A DNA stretch of 64,000 nucleotides from Anaerostipes faecalis (GTDB lineage Bacteria; Bacillota; Clostridia; Lachnospirales; Lachnospiraceae): the NCBI RefSeq assembly GCF_018982945.1, contig NZ_JABRXE010000005.1, positions 62,001-126,000 of the forward strand, written 5' to 3'. How positions within the stretch are numbered: position 1 is the stretch's first letter; every line of letters starts with the position of its first letter. The notes beneath the pieces are model-generated. The model made no database searches. It was not told the DNA's origin and worked only from the letters and a program-made list of their open reading frames with translations. A program made the translations under genes and the position numbers. Below are positions 33,646 to 41,464 of the stretch, in pieces.

Positions 33646-33998
33646 TCATACCTACTGTACAAGGGAATGGTGGAACACCTATTTTCGCCTTAAAATGGGT
33701 ATGTCGAACCGATACGAGTGTTGAATAGCCTTATTGCTCGTATAGGCAAATAAGGTAAATCTATGCTACCTAAATTTCAAGTTTCCTGTCTAACCGCATC
33801 AGCTCGACAAACTATAATTTTCTGTTCTCTAATAATATTTTTCCATCAAGATTAAAGGAATTTTTCAAAAGCAATGTCAGCTCTCTCAAATGGAAATTTT
33901 TCTTTATCGGCTGGTATTTCTGCGAAACCATTTTTCAAGCATGAACTCATTTTCTATTTGATACAATGATAATTCTGCAAATCCCTTTATATCTCTTA
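33646..33998. other. Non-coding island border, no gene recognised
   Basis: About 350 bases between the rumA-like remnant and the metal-ATPase gene. It holds a short minus-strand reading frame (33852-33950, 32 codons, no ribosome binding site) that looks like debris, and a 26-base stretch (33796-33821) that recurs imperfectly at 38837-38862. Nothing else supported. Confidence 0.5.
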
Positions 33999-36350
33999 TT
34001 ATTTTTTCATAATACGCATCGCATTCAAGACAGCTATAATTGCAACTCCAACATCACCGAATACCGCTTCCCACATGCCAGCAATACCAAACGCACCCAG
34101 CACTAAGAAAACGCCCTTGATAGCAAGTGCAATTACAATATTCTGACTTACAATACGCTTTGTTGCTTTTGCCACCTCAATGGCTTCCACGAGTTTTGAT
34201 GGTTCGTCTGTCATCAGAACCACATCCGCTGCCTCAATCGCAGCGTCTGAACCCAGACCGCCCATTGCAATACCTACATCTGCACGTGCAAGAACAGGTG
34301 CATCATTGATACCATCTCCGATGAAAGCCAGCTTGCTCCCCTGACGTTTTTTGCTATCAAGTAATTCTAGCTTTTCTACTTTTTGGTCTGGCAGAAGCTG
34401 TGCGTAATATTCATCCAGTTTTAATTCTTCGGCTATCGCCTTACCAATTCTTTCATCATCTCCTGTCAGCATTACCGTCTTTTCTACACCAATACGTTTC
34501 AAATCGGCGATTGCTTTTTTACTATCTGCCTTTACTTCATCTGAAATCAAAATACAGCCCGCATATTGACCATCTACAGCAACATAAACCTTTGTACCGA
34601 CTTTCTCGCATAAATCATACGTTATCTTTTCTTTATCCATCAGTTTTGTATTTCCGGCAAGAACTTTTTTACCTTTGACTTCTACACTGATACCATGTCC
34701 AGAAATCTCTTTATAGTTAGTAACAGCATTCTGTTCAATATCTTTTCCATAAGCGGACAAAATTGATTTTGCAATTGGATGATTTGAGAAACTCTCTGCA
34801 TTTGCAGCATATTCCAATACCTGCTCTTCCGTAAAACCATTCTCTGGCAAAATAGCGGTTACATTAAATACCCCTTTTGTAAGTGTTCCTGTTTTGTCAA
34901 AAACAACGACACTAACACTGTTAAGTGCTTCCAGATAGTTGCTTCCTTTTACAAGCACTCCATGTTTAGAAGCTGCACCGATTCCGCCAAAGAAAGTCAA
35001 TGGTATAGAAATGACCAATGCACATGGGCAAGAAATAACAAGGAATACAAAGCCTCTGCGAATCCATTCGATCCATTCCCCACCAAATACCAATGGAGGA
35101 ACAATGGCAAGAATTGCTGCCAAAATTACAACAACCGGAGTATAGTAACGTGCAAACGTTGTAATAAAGTTTTCCGTTGGTGCTTTACGGCTTGAAGCAT
35201 TTTCTACCAAATCAATTATCTTAGAAACTGTAGATTCACCAAAACCTTTGGTTACCTGAATTGTCAGAACACCACTCTGATTGATGCAGCCTGAAAGAGC
35301 CTCCTCGCCTTTTTTAATATTTCTTGGAACAGATTCACCAGTCAGGGCTTTTGTATCAAGCATTGATTCGCCGTCAAGAACAATTCCATCTAATGGGATT
35401 TTTTCACCAGGCTTTACTACGATTACTTCTCCTACTGCAACTGTCTCAGGTGCCACAGTAAATAATTCTCCATCTCTACTTACCGTTGCTGAATCCGGAC
35501 GAATATCCATCAAGTCGGCAATGGATTTTCTGGAACGCTTAACTGCCATATCCTGAAAATACTCTCCAACCTGATAGAACAGCATAACTGCAACTGCTTC
35601 CGGGTATTCACCGATAACAAAAGCTCCAACGGTAGACAGGCTCATCAAAAAGTTTTCATCAAACACTCGGCCTTTGGATATATTCTTAACTGCACGCATC
35701 ACCACATCGCCACCAAGAATAATATAAGCCACAATGAGAAATGCCAGTTCTACTGTCAACGATACATCGGTAAACGCAGACAGTCCCATACCGATTGCAT
35801 AAATGGCTGCTCCGGCAACCAGACGAATGGTCATTTTCCTGCTTTCATTCTCATCATCATTTACATTATTTGTTTTTGTCTTGCTTATAGATTCTACAAT
35901 ATATTCTGATACCTCTACTTCTGGTTCATGACTATGAACAATCGTTTTAATCTGTTTTTCGATTGTTGCATCTACTGAAGCATCTATGCTGATTGTTAAT
36001 GTCTGCTTCATCAAATTCATCACAGAAGAGTTCACTCCATCCAGTTCGCCTACTTCTTTTTCAATCTTTGCGGAACAATTCGGACAATCAAGGCCTTTCA
36101 ATAAATATTGTTTCTTTATTGATTCAGATGTTTTATCCACAACTTTTACATCCGGTTCATGACTGTGTACTATAGTTTCAATCTTTTTTTCTATTGTATC
36201 TGCAATTGCAGGGTCAAACTCAATCGTCAATGTTTGTTTCATTAAATTAACAATAGAAGAGTGAATGCCTGCCAGCTCGCCAACCTCTTTTTCGATTTTT
36301 GCAGAACAGTTTGGGCAATCAAGGCCCTTCAATAAAAATATTTTTTTCAT
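33999..36350 (-). CDS. cadA: Heavy-metal P1B-type ATPase (Cd2+/Zn2+/Pb2+ exporter, CadA/ZntA class)
   Basis: A 783-residue efflux ATPase. Two tandem N-terminal metal-binding (HMA) domains share the identical LLKGLDCPNCSAKIEKEVGE segment (residues 6 and 82 onward), each with a CPNC metal site. Then come the membrane helices, the actuator with ALTGES, the SCPCAL transmembrane metal site, the phosphorylation site FDKTGTLTKG, SNHPIAKS and GDGINDAPVL. The CPC motif and the CadC-type partner point to Cd/Zn/Pb export rather than copper. AAGGAGGC precedes the ATG. A 22-bp operator shared with the repressor gene lies just upstream (36374-36395). Confidence 0.92.
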   Translation of the reverse strand: MKKIFLLKGLDCPNCSAKIEKEVGELAGIHSSIVNLMKQTLTIEFDPAIADTIEKKIETIVHSHEPDVKVVDKTSESIKKQYLLKGLDCPNCSAKIEKEVGELDGVNSSVMNLMKQTLTISIDASVDATIEKQIKTIVHSHEPEVEVSEYIVESISKTKTNNVNDDENESRKMTIRLVAGAAIYAIGMGLSAFTDVSLTVELAFLIVAYIILGGDVVMRAVKNISKGRVFDENFLMSLSTVGAFVIGEYPEAVAVMLFYQVGEYFQDMAVKRSRKSIADLMDIRPDSATVSRDGELFTVAPETVAVGEVIVVKPGEKIPLDGIVLDGESMLDTKALTGESVPRNIKKGEEALSGCINQSGVLTIQVTKGFGESTVSKIIDLVENASSRKAPTENFITTFARYYTPVVVILAAILAIVPPLVFGGEWIEWIRRGFVFLVISCPCALVISIPLTFFGGIGAASKHGVLVKGSNYLEALNSVSVVVFDKTGTLTKGVFNVTAILPENGFTEEQVLEYAANAESFSNHPIAKSILSAYGKDIEQNAVTNYKEISGHGISVEVKGKKVLAGNTKLMDKEKITYDLCEKVGTKVYVAVDGQYAGCILISDEVKADSKKAIADLKRIGVEKTVMLTGDDERIGKAIAEELKLDEYYAQLLPDQKVEKLELLDSKKRQGSKLAFIGDGINDAPVLARADVGIAMGGLGSDAAIEAADVVLMTDEPSKLVEAIEVAKATKRIVSQNIVIALAIKGVFLVLGAFGIAGMWEAVFGDVGVAIIAVLNAMRIMKK

Positions 36351-36373
36351 ATAAAAGCCTCCTTTTTATTTCG

Positions 36374-36395
36374 TAGTTGTTCAATCGTTCAACTA
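36374..36395. promoter_or_regulatory. Operator copy 1 (cadA promoter side)
   Basis: A 22-bp dyad starting TAGTTG and ending CAACTA, sharing 19 of 22 positions with 36802-36823. It lies 24 bases upstream of the cadA start. Probable ArsR/CadC-family binding site. Confidence 0.7.
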
Positions 36396-36424
36396 TAAGA
36401 GTAAAAAATGACGAAATAAATTCA

Positions 36425-36778
36425 TCATTCATGTATATGTTCAAAGCCCATATCTATCATTTCTTTTACATGATCATCTGCCAAAGAATAGTAAATAATC
36501 TGAGCTTCACGTCGGAATTTGACAAGGTTAGCAAGTTTTAATGCTTTTAATTGATGGGAAATAGCTGACTTCGTCACGCCGAGTAATACCGCCAAATCAC
36601 AGACACACATTTCATTCTGTTCCAATGCATGTAAAATCTGAATTCTGGTACTGTCTCCAAACAGCTTAAACAAGGATGCCAGCTGTACATAATCTTCTTT
36701 AGGCTGCATTTTATTTCGGGTATCATTAACTAAATCTTCATGAATCACATCACAATCGCATGTCAGTTTGTTTGCCAT
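36425..36778 (-). CDS. ArsR/SmtB family metal-responsive repressor (CadC/CmtR-like)
   Basis: A 117-residue winged-helix repressor. The N-terminal CDCDVIH cysteines and the CVCDLA motif in the recognition-helix region (EMCVCDLAVLLGVTKSAISHQL) match CadC, which binds Cd/Pb/Bi and releases DNA; LFGDSTRIQILHALEQ is the family core. AAAGGAGGG precedes the ATG at 36778; the in-frame extension to 36820 runs into the operator. Its gene and the ATPase gene each have a copy of the same 22-bp dyad, so it probably represses both. Confidence 0.9.
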   Translation of the reverse strand: MANKLTCDCDVIHEDLVNDTRNKMQPKEDYVQLASLFKLFGDSTRIQILHALEQNEMCVCDLAVLLGVTKSAISHQLKALKLANLVKFRREAQIIYYSLADDHVKEMIDMGFEHIHE

Positions 36779-36795
36779 ATCGAATCCCTCCTTTG

Positions 36796-36829
36796 TTTGA
36801 TTAGTTGAGCAATCTTTCAACTAATCAAA
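36796..36829. promoter_or_regulatory. Operator copy 2 upstream of the ArsR-family gene
   Basis: Perfect 13-bp inverted repeat TTTGATTAGTTGA / TCAACTAATCAAA with an 8-base centre, containing the 22-bp core 36802-36823 shared with the cadA operator. Confidence 0.75.
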
Positions 36830-36861
36830 TTATATGTCATTGTTTACGTCTTGTCAATAGG

Positions 36862-37212
36862 TTACTTTCTTAAAATGCATTCCATCTTTTTCCCTTTTGC
36901 TAATTCATCAATCAGTTTATCTAAATACCTTATTTCCTGCATAAGTGGTTCTTTTATCTCTTCAACTTTCACACCGCAGACAGATCCTTTAATCAATTTT
37001 CTTTTAGAATTCATTGCAGGTGCATTCTTAAAGAAGCTCTCATAACTTACTGCTGATTCAAAAGCATTTTTTATCTCTTCTGTGCTGTATCCTGTAAGCC
37101 ACTGTATAATTTCATTTACTTCATCTTCGGCACGTCCTTTTTTAACTGCTTTATTTACTAAAAGAGGATATATTTTCGCAAAGCTCATTGCATAAATCTT
37201 TTCGTTTCCCAT
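36862..37212 (-). CDS. DUF2200 family protein
   Basis: A 116-residue cytoplasmic protein. [22 protein letters not shown] at the start and IIQWLTGYS near residue 40 match the DUF2200 family, small proteins of unknown function in Firmicutes and Bacteroidetes. No catalytic motif is evident. It lies upstream of the metal-resistance pair on the same strand but with its own 80-base gap containing the operator, so it is probably an independent unit. Confidence 0.8.
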   Translation of the reverse strand: MGNEKIYAMSFAKIYPLLVNKAVKKGRAEDEVNEIIQWLTGYSTEEIKNAFESAVSYESFFKNAPAMNSKRKLIKGSVCGVKVEEIKEPLMQEIRYLDKLIDELAKGKKMECILRK

Positions 37213-37275
37213 TCTCGGCTCCTGTTATTGTAAACCATAATTCTCATTGTTATCTTTCATAATGTAAATTTAATC

Positions 37276-37560
37276 TTATACTTCCTTAATCGTTACAGTA
37301 ATTGTATCGCCTGCATATTTTCCCATTTTTTCCTGAATATCTTTACGCACACCAATGATATAACAGATTGAACCATCCGTATTTTTTACTCCCATATTCA
37401 CAATACTTCCACTATAAGGAATGTCATCAAATGTAGCCTGAACCTTTACTCTTCCCTTTCCAAATTCTTTTCTAACATCATAGGGGAATCTGACAAACGC
37501 TCCATGCCTATCCGGTACGGGTTCAATCACTGCTTCATACTTGTATATTTTATCGTTCAT
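37276..37560 (-). CDS. DUF1905 domain protein
   Basis: A 94-residue protein matching the DUF1905 beta-barrel: YEAVIEPVPDRHGAFVRFPYDVRKEFGKGRV at the start, VKVQATFDDIPYSGSIV and IIGVRKDIQEKMGKYAGD near the end. Function unknown; often found fused or next to YdeI/OmdA-like proteins. It lies 63 bases upstream of the DUF2200 gene, same strand. The 210-base stretch on its other side (37561-37772) holds no recognisable gene. Confidence 0.82.
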   Translation of the reverse strand: MNDKIYKYEAVIEPVPDRHGAFVRFPYDVRKEFGKGRVKVQATFDDIPYSGSIVNMGVKNTDGSICYIIGVRKDIQEKMGKYAGDTITVTIKEV

Positions 37561-37772
37561 ACTTGTGCACCTTTCTTTTTACAACTTCAAATCTTTAAAC
37601 GCTTTCAGACTCACCAGAAGCATATCTTGAATAGCCATTTCTATTGACCCTTTCGCACTTGGAAATTAAAATTTGTTATCGTTCACTAAATCGGAAATAT
37701 CTCTCCGAATATTACTTTCATTCTTTCAACCTTGGTATTGATTCAGCCCATTTGCTTTTCATAGAATACGCT

Positions 37773-38186
37773 CTAGTCATCTCTTCCGATTTCAGTATAG
37801 CCACACTTTCTATAAAACCGGTTTGTACGTTCGTTCCAAGTCGGGGTATCCAACTTTATTGTTTTAGAAGCGAATAAGCCCTCAATTTCTGTCATAAGCT
37901 TCATCCCGTATCCCTGACGAAAATATCCGGGATCAATAAATATTCTTCCGATGAATAATTCCTCTTCCACAAACAGAACAGCACCGCCCACAATTATTCC
38001 ATCACCATTTAAAAAAGTATACAGGTGATCCTGCTCCATCATCTCTCTATGCCAGTTTTCCGAATCATAATCCGGCGGTCCGCCTGCTTCTTTTCCGCCA
38101 ACTTCTATATCAGAATCAAATGCCTTGATGGAAATTGCTGTAAGTTCTTTAATATCGTTTATCGTACTCTTGCGTAAAAACATCAT
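37773..38186 (-). CDS. GNAT family N-acetyltransferase
   Basis: A 137-residue acetyl-CoA-dependent acetyltransferase. LRKSTINDIKELTAISIKAF opens the fold, IFIDPGYFRQGYGMKLM is motif A (acetyl-CoA pyrophosphate loop, here RQGYGM), and WNERTNRFYRKCGYTEIG is motif B. The substrate is unknown. GGAGG lies just before a double ATG (38186/38183). Part of the accessory island. Confidence 0.85.
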   Translation of the reverse strand: MMFLRKSTINDIKELTAISIKAFDSDIEVGGKEAGGPPDYDSENWHREMMEQDHLYTFLNGDGIIVGGAVLFVEEELFIGRIFIDPGYFRQGYGMKLMTEIEGLFASKTIKLDTPTWNERTNRFYRKCGYTEIGRDD

Positions 38187-38284
38187 GAATCCTCCATGCG
38201 AATTATAAATTCAAATTTGTTTAATTCCGAAAATTGGAATTTTATCTCTCTATCATAAGTTCAGATATGTAATCGGATTCTAAT

Positions 38285-38506
38285 TCAATTACTCGTTTTT
38301 ATCTGCTCTCCGTCTGGGAAGATAAACGACTGTTCAAAGATTACACCCATGACATCAGCAATCTGTTTCAATTCTTCCAGGCTCACAGTATCTCGTTTCA
38401 GTTTCTTACCAAAGTTCTGTGGTGTCTGACCTATCCGTCTGGCAAGTTCTGAAAGACTTATATTCTTTTTATTACATAATTCTTTAATCATATCGGATGT
38501 CTTCAT
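38285..38506 (-). CDS. Small XRE-family helix-turn-helix regulator
   Basis: A 73-residue protein that is almost entirely a Cro/C1-type helix-turn-helix: LCNKKNISLSELARRIGQTP then NFGKKLKRDTVSLEELKQIADVMG. GGAGG-like purines precede the ATG. Such single-domain regulators are common on mobile elements; its targets are unknown. It is oriented with the GNAT gene downstream of it. Confidence 0.85.
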   Translation of the reverse strand: MKTSDMIKELCNKKNISLSELARRIGQTPQNFGKKLKRDTVSLEELKQIADVMGVIFEQSFIFPDGEQIKTSN

Positions 38507-38594
38507 CGTTATCCTCCATGTCTAAAACGCACCTCACTTATCACATTATAAACCATTTGGTTGATAAATTCAATCCAGACACGGTTTCACTCTG

Positions 38595-38862
38595 TAAATT
38601 TTCTATGAACGAAAAAACACCCTGCATTAGCGGGGTGTTCGTAAGACAGTTAAATAGGCAAAAGGCGTGACGAAAGTGATCACGCCTTTTTTCATGTAAG
38701 GATAGCCGCATAGCGGCGCAAGGGATGGATCCCCTTGTACGGAACGCAGTGACGCACCCCAGATATTCAGGGGGCCGAGCTGTTCGGTCTCGCAGAGCGC
38801 ACATACGGGTTTAACCCGTATAGAAGTGCGCCCTTAGTATCAGTTCGACAAATCTTAATTTG
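38595..38862. other. Structured non-coding stretch with three strong hairpins
   Basis: A GC-richer stretch without a credible gene. Hairpins: a minus-strand terminator at 38616-38639; AAAAGGCGTGA / TCACGCCTTTT (38660-38670 with 38680-38690) followed by TTC; and a long stem around 38797-38829 with the core ATACGGGT / ACCCGTAT inside GCGCAC / GTGCGC. Such sequence is typical of intergenic DNA on clostridial integrative elements. An apparent minus-strand frame (38541-38804) has no ribosome binding site and no family resemblance. Confidence 0.55.
38616..38639 (-). terminator. Intrinsic terminator in the island
   Basis: Stem AACACCCTGC / GCGGGGTGTT (one GU), 4-base loop, followed by TTTTTTCG on the minus strand. 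It would end transcription from the GNAT gene side. Confidence 0.75.
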
Positions 38863-38864
38863 AC

Positions 38865-39293
38865 TTACTTCTTCACTCTTTTTGATAAATGAAGTTCATT
38901 ATCATCTACATATCCAAGTTTATTATATACAGTTTGTGCAACAAGATTTTCTTGTCCTGTTAGAAGTTCATATTTGTCAAGTGGATAATTCTTACTGCAA
39001 TAAGCCTCTGCAAAAGTAATCATCTCACTCGCTAAGCCTCTTTTTCTGTATGCTGGTTTAACATACACTTCTGTAATTTCAGGCATATATTCATCATAGC
39101 AGAACGATTTTTTAAGCTGAACACAAACAAATCCAACTAACATATCATCTTCATCAGCAACGATAACAACTTCCTGTTTATTATTCATAAGGGAATTTCT
39201 AATATTGTCTATGCTTGTATCGCCCTCACCATTAAATTCGTTGTTTAAGATGTTTAATTGCTCCGCATCATTTACAGTTGCTATTCTTACCAT
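38865..39293 (-). CDS. GNAT family N-acetyltransferase (aminoglycoside 6'-acetyltransferase-like)
   Basis: A 142-residue acetyltransferase. VRIATVNDAEQLNILNNEF opens the fold, EVYVKPAYRKRGLASEMI is motif A with the RKRGLAS acetyl-CoA loop, and NLVAQTVYNKLGYVDDNELH is motif B. Overall proportions and the terminal segment recall small AAC(6')-type enzymes, so it may modify an aminoglycoside, but general metabolite acetylation cannot be excluded. The ATG at 39293 is five bases after GGAGG. It is the last island gene before the prophage. Confidence 0.8.
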   Translation of the reverse strand: MVRIATVNDAEQLNILNNEFNGEGDTSIDNIRNSLMNNKQEVVIVADEDDMLVGFVCVQLKKSFCYDEYMPEITEVYVKPAYRKRGLASEMITFAEAYCSKNYPLDKYELLTGQENLVAQTVYNKLGYVDDNELHLSKRVKK

Positions 39294-39382
39294 TACAACC
39301 TCCATAAATTATTATCTATTCGACCTATTCAAGTTTATCGGTCTGTTTAATCATATCATACGGCTTCAATTTATACAAGAAC

Positions 39383-39410
39383 AGTCCCGGCAGACATTAC
39401 TGCCGGGACT
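39383..39410 (-). terminator. Terminator at the end of the recombinase operon / prophage border
   Basis: Perfect 11-bp GC-rich stem AGTCCCGGCAG / CTGCCGGGACT with a 6-base loop. It lies 62 bases past the last recombinase stop; the minus-strand T-tract (TTCTTGT) is weak. Confidence 0.7.
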
Positions 39411-39471
39411 GAAACTGTTTTACGAATGCTCCCGATTGCTGCAAGGTGTTGATGTAATAGTTCCTATTCAA

Positions 39472-41046
39472 TTATCTTTTGAGTTCAACAGTCATGCCGG
39501 ATTTGAATTCGAAGATTAATTTATCATCATAAACTGTGATTTTTTCAATAAGCCTTCTGACCAGTTGCTCATCATATTCTGTGATTCTGCTTGTTTGTGT
39601 TTGAAGAAAATGTCGCATTTCATTAATTCGTTTTCTGAGCATTTCCTGTTCAGCATCCTTTGTTACAACTGCTGCTTTCTTTTCCCTCAAGGCATCTATT
39701 TCCTTTGCTATAACATCATACTCGGCATTTTTATTTACGCACATCACAAGCTTTTCCTGCAATTCCGCCATTCTTTGGTCTATATACTCAAGTGTTGCCG
39801 TAGAATCACCATTCAGCACATCTTCGATATTATGCTGTAGCTGTGCCAAAAATTCTTCTCTTCCTCCAAGAGTCTTATTGATGGCTCTCATGACTGCCTT
39901 TTGAATTTCAGATTCACTGATTGCCTCAGCATCACAGCCTTTTTTCGGTCCCTTCTCAATTCGGCTGGCACATCTCCATTTGTTATAAGATGCACCCCTG
40001 GCTTTCCACGCAACTCTTCTGAAAAGATCCCCACATTTACCACAGTATATGATGCTCGATAATGCATATTTGCTGCTGTAGACCCTTTTCCTCTTCCCGT
40101 TTTCCGTTCTTAAATGAGCTCTTCTTTGCAGTTCTTCCTGGACCTGCATGAACAACTGTCTTGGAATGATTGCTTCATGGTTATTTTCAACATAGTACTG
40201 AGGAACAATTCCATTATTAGCAACTCTCTTCTTTGTAAGAACGTCAACCGTATAGGTCTTCTGTAAAAGAGCATCTCCCATATACTTTTCATTAGTAAGG
40301 ATTTTTCTGATGCCATCACTTCGCCATTTCATATTTCCGGTTGCGGTTGGAATACCATCTGCCATAAGTCCGTCTGCTATATTTTTAAGGCTTGCGCCTT
40401 GAAGGTACTCTCGGAATATTCTTCTTACCACCACAGCCTGATCTTCATCAATGATGAGATGTCCATTCTCGTCTTTTGTGTATCCCAAGAACCAATTATG
40501 GTTAATCTGAACCTCCCCGTTCTGATATCTGAATTGAAGTCCCATCTTTACATTCTTGGAAAGCGACTCAGATTCCTGCTGTGCAAGTGATGCCATAATA
40601 GTAAGAAGTACCTCGCCTTTAGCATCTAAAGTATTGATATTTTCCTTTTCAAAAAATACTGGCACGTTCTTTTCCTTCAGCTGTCTGATGTACTTAAGGC
40701 AATCTAGGGTATTTCTTGCAAATCGGCTGATTGACTTTGTGATAATCATATCAATCTTGCCTGCCATCGTATCTTCAATCATTCGATTGAACTCTTCTCG
40801 CTTTTTAGTGTTTGTACCGCTGATACCGTCATCAGCATAGATTCCAGCAAATTCCCATTCAGGATTCTTTCTAATGAATTCTGTGTAATGCTCAACCTGT
40901 GCATCGTAGCTTGTAGCCTGTTCTTCGCTGTCAGTACTTACTCTACAGTACGCTGCGACCTTTAGCTTTGGCTTATCTTCTGCGGTTACCGTATTACCTA
41001 CACGTTTTTTTGCCGGAATAACTGTTATGTTCTTTGCTCCTGCCAT
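39472..41046 (-). CDS. Large serine recombinase (site-specific integrase type), third of cassette
   Basis: A 524-residue recombinase. The N-terminal resolvase domain (about residues 29-170) has the catalytic-Ser motif [10 protein letters not shown] and the [12 protein letters not shown] segment. The recombinase domain includes [16 protein letters not shown], then a zinc-ribbon ([11 protein letters not shown]...CDAE) and a coiled-coil C-terminus. Such enzymes integrate and excise phages and conjugative elements by strand exchange through a Ser-DNA link. It starts three bases after the preceding short recombinase gene. It is the gene nearest the left border, as expected for the element's integrase. 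Confidence 0.92.
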   Translation of the reverse strand: MAGAKNITVIPAKKRVGNTVTAEDKPKLKVAAYCRVSTDSEEQATSYDAQVEHYTEFIRKNPEWEFAGIYADDGISGTNTKKREEFNRMIEDTMAGKIDMIITKSISRFARNTLDCLKYIRQLKEKNVPVFFEKENINTLDAKGEVLLTIMASLAQQESESLSKNVKMGLQFRYQNGEVQINHNWFLGYTKDENGHLIIDEDQAVVVRRIFREYLQGASLKNIADGLMADGIPTATGNMKWRSDGIRKILTNEKYMGDALLQKTYTVDVLTKKRVANNGIVPQYYVENNHEAIIPRQLFMQVQEELQRRAHLRTENGKRKRVYSSKYALSSIIYCGKCGDLFRRVAWKARGASYNKWRCASRIEKGPKKGCDAEAISESEIQKAVMRAINKTLGGREEFLAQLQHNIEDVLNGDSTATLEYIDQRMAELQEKLVMCVNKNAEYDVIAKEIDALREKKAAVVTKDAEQEMLRKRINEMRHFLQTQTSRITEYDEQLVRRLIEKITVYDDKLIFEFKSGMTVELKR

Positions 41047-41049
41047 AGG

Positions 41050-41463
41050 TTATTCCTCACTTTCTATCAAACTGTAAATGTATTCTGCCTGCTCGAATGG
41101 ATCAGGAAATGTTAAATCAGCTGGCTTGAAATGAAATGCTGTAGGAACTGTCTTATTGTGTTCCTTGCATCTTCTGTCGAGCCTTCCAAGGTTTCCTGCC
41201 CTTCGTGTCAGCTCTTCCAGAAATCTTGTCTGGGTTTCTTCGTCAATTATCTGTGGGTAATAGTCTGTTCCCAGATACTTCTTGTTAGAAAGCATTCTCT
41301 TTACTGATGCATGGTTCATCTTAAAACCGGCATCTTTAGCTGCATTAATAAGTGACTTGCCTTCAAAATAGTATCTGTAGGTTGCCCTTATTTGTTCTGC
41401 AGCCGTTTCATCAACTACAGCACAACCGTCAACTATTTTGTACCCTACTGGTATGTGTGCCAT
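41050..41463 (-). CDS. Short recombinase-domain protein without catalytic domain
   Basis: A 137-residue protein that matches only the DNA-binding 'recombinase' domain of large serine recombinases: HIPVGYKIVDGCAVVDETAA, then YYFEGKSLINAAKDAG and VKRMLSNKKYLGTDYYPQII. The resolvase domain with the catalytic Ser, the zinc ribbon and the coiled coil are absent. It starts one base after the upstream recombinase stop and ends three bases before the downstream one. It could be a DNA-targeting partner or directionality factor; it may also be a decayed recombinase kept for DNA binding. Frame and coupling look maintained. Confidence 0.8.
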   Translation of the reverse strand: MAHIPVGYKIVDGCAVVDETAAEQIRATYRYYFEGKSLINAAKDAGFKMNHASVKRMLSNKKYLGTDYYPQIIDEETQTRFLEELTRRAGNLGRLDRRCKEHNKTVPTAFHFKPADLTFPDPFEQAEYIYSLIESEE

Positions 41464-41464
41464 T

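Noticed and set aside
33852-33950. 32-codon minus-strand frame near the island border
   Set aside because: No ribosome binding site, immediately preceded by an in-frame stop, and no recognisable family; treated as debris.
38541-38804. Minus-strand frame of 87 codons in the island
   Set aside because: No ribosome binding site, contains two hairpins and a terminator, and the predicted protein resembles nothing; the DNA is better read as structured intergenic sequence.
39300-39471. Prophage attachment site
   Set aside because: The left border is likely here, but the right end is outside the window, so no direct repeat can be compared and no core can be named.
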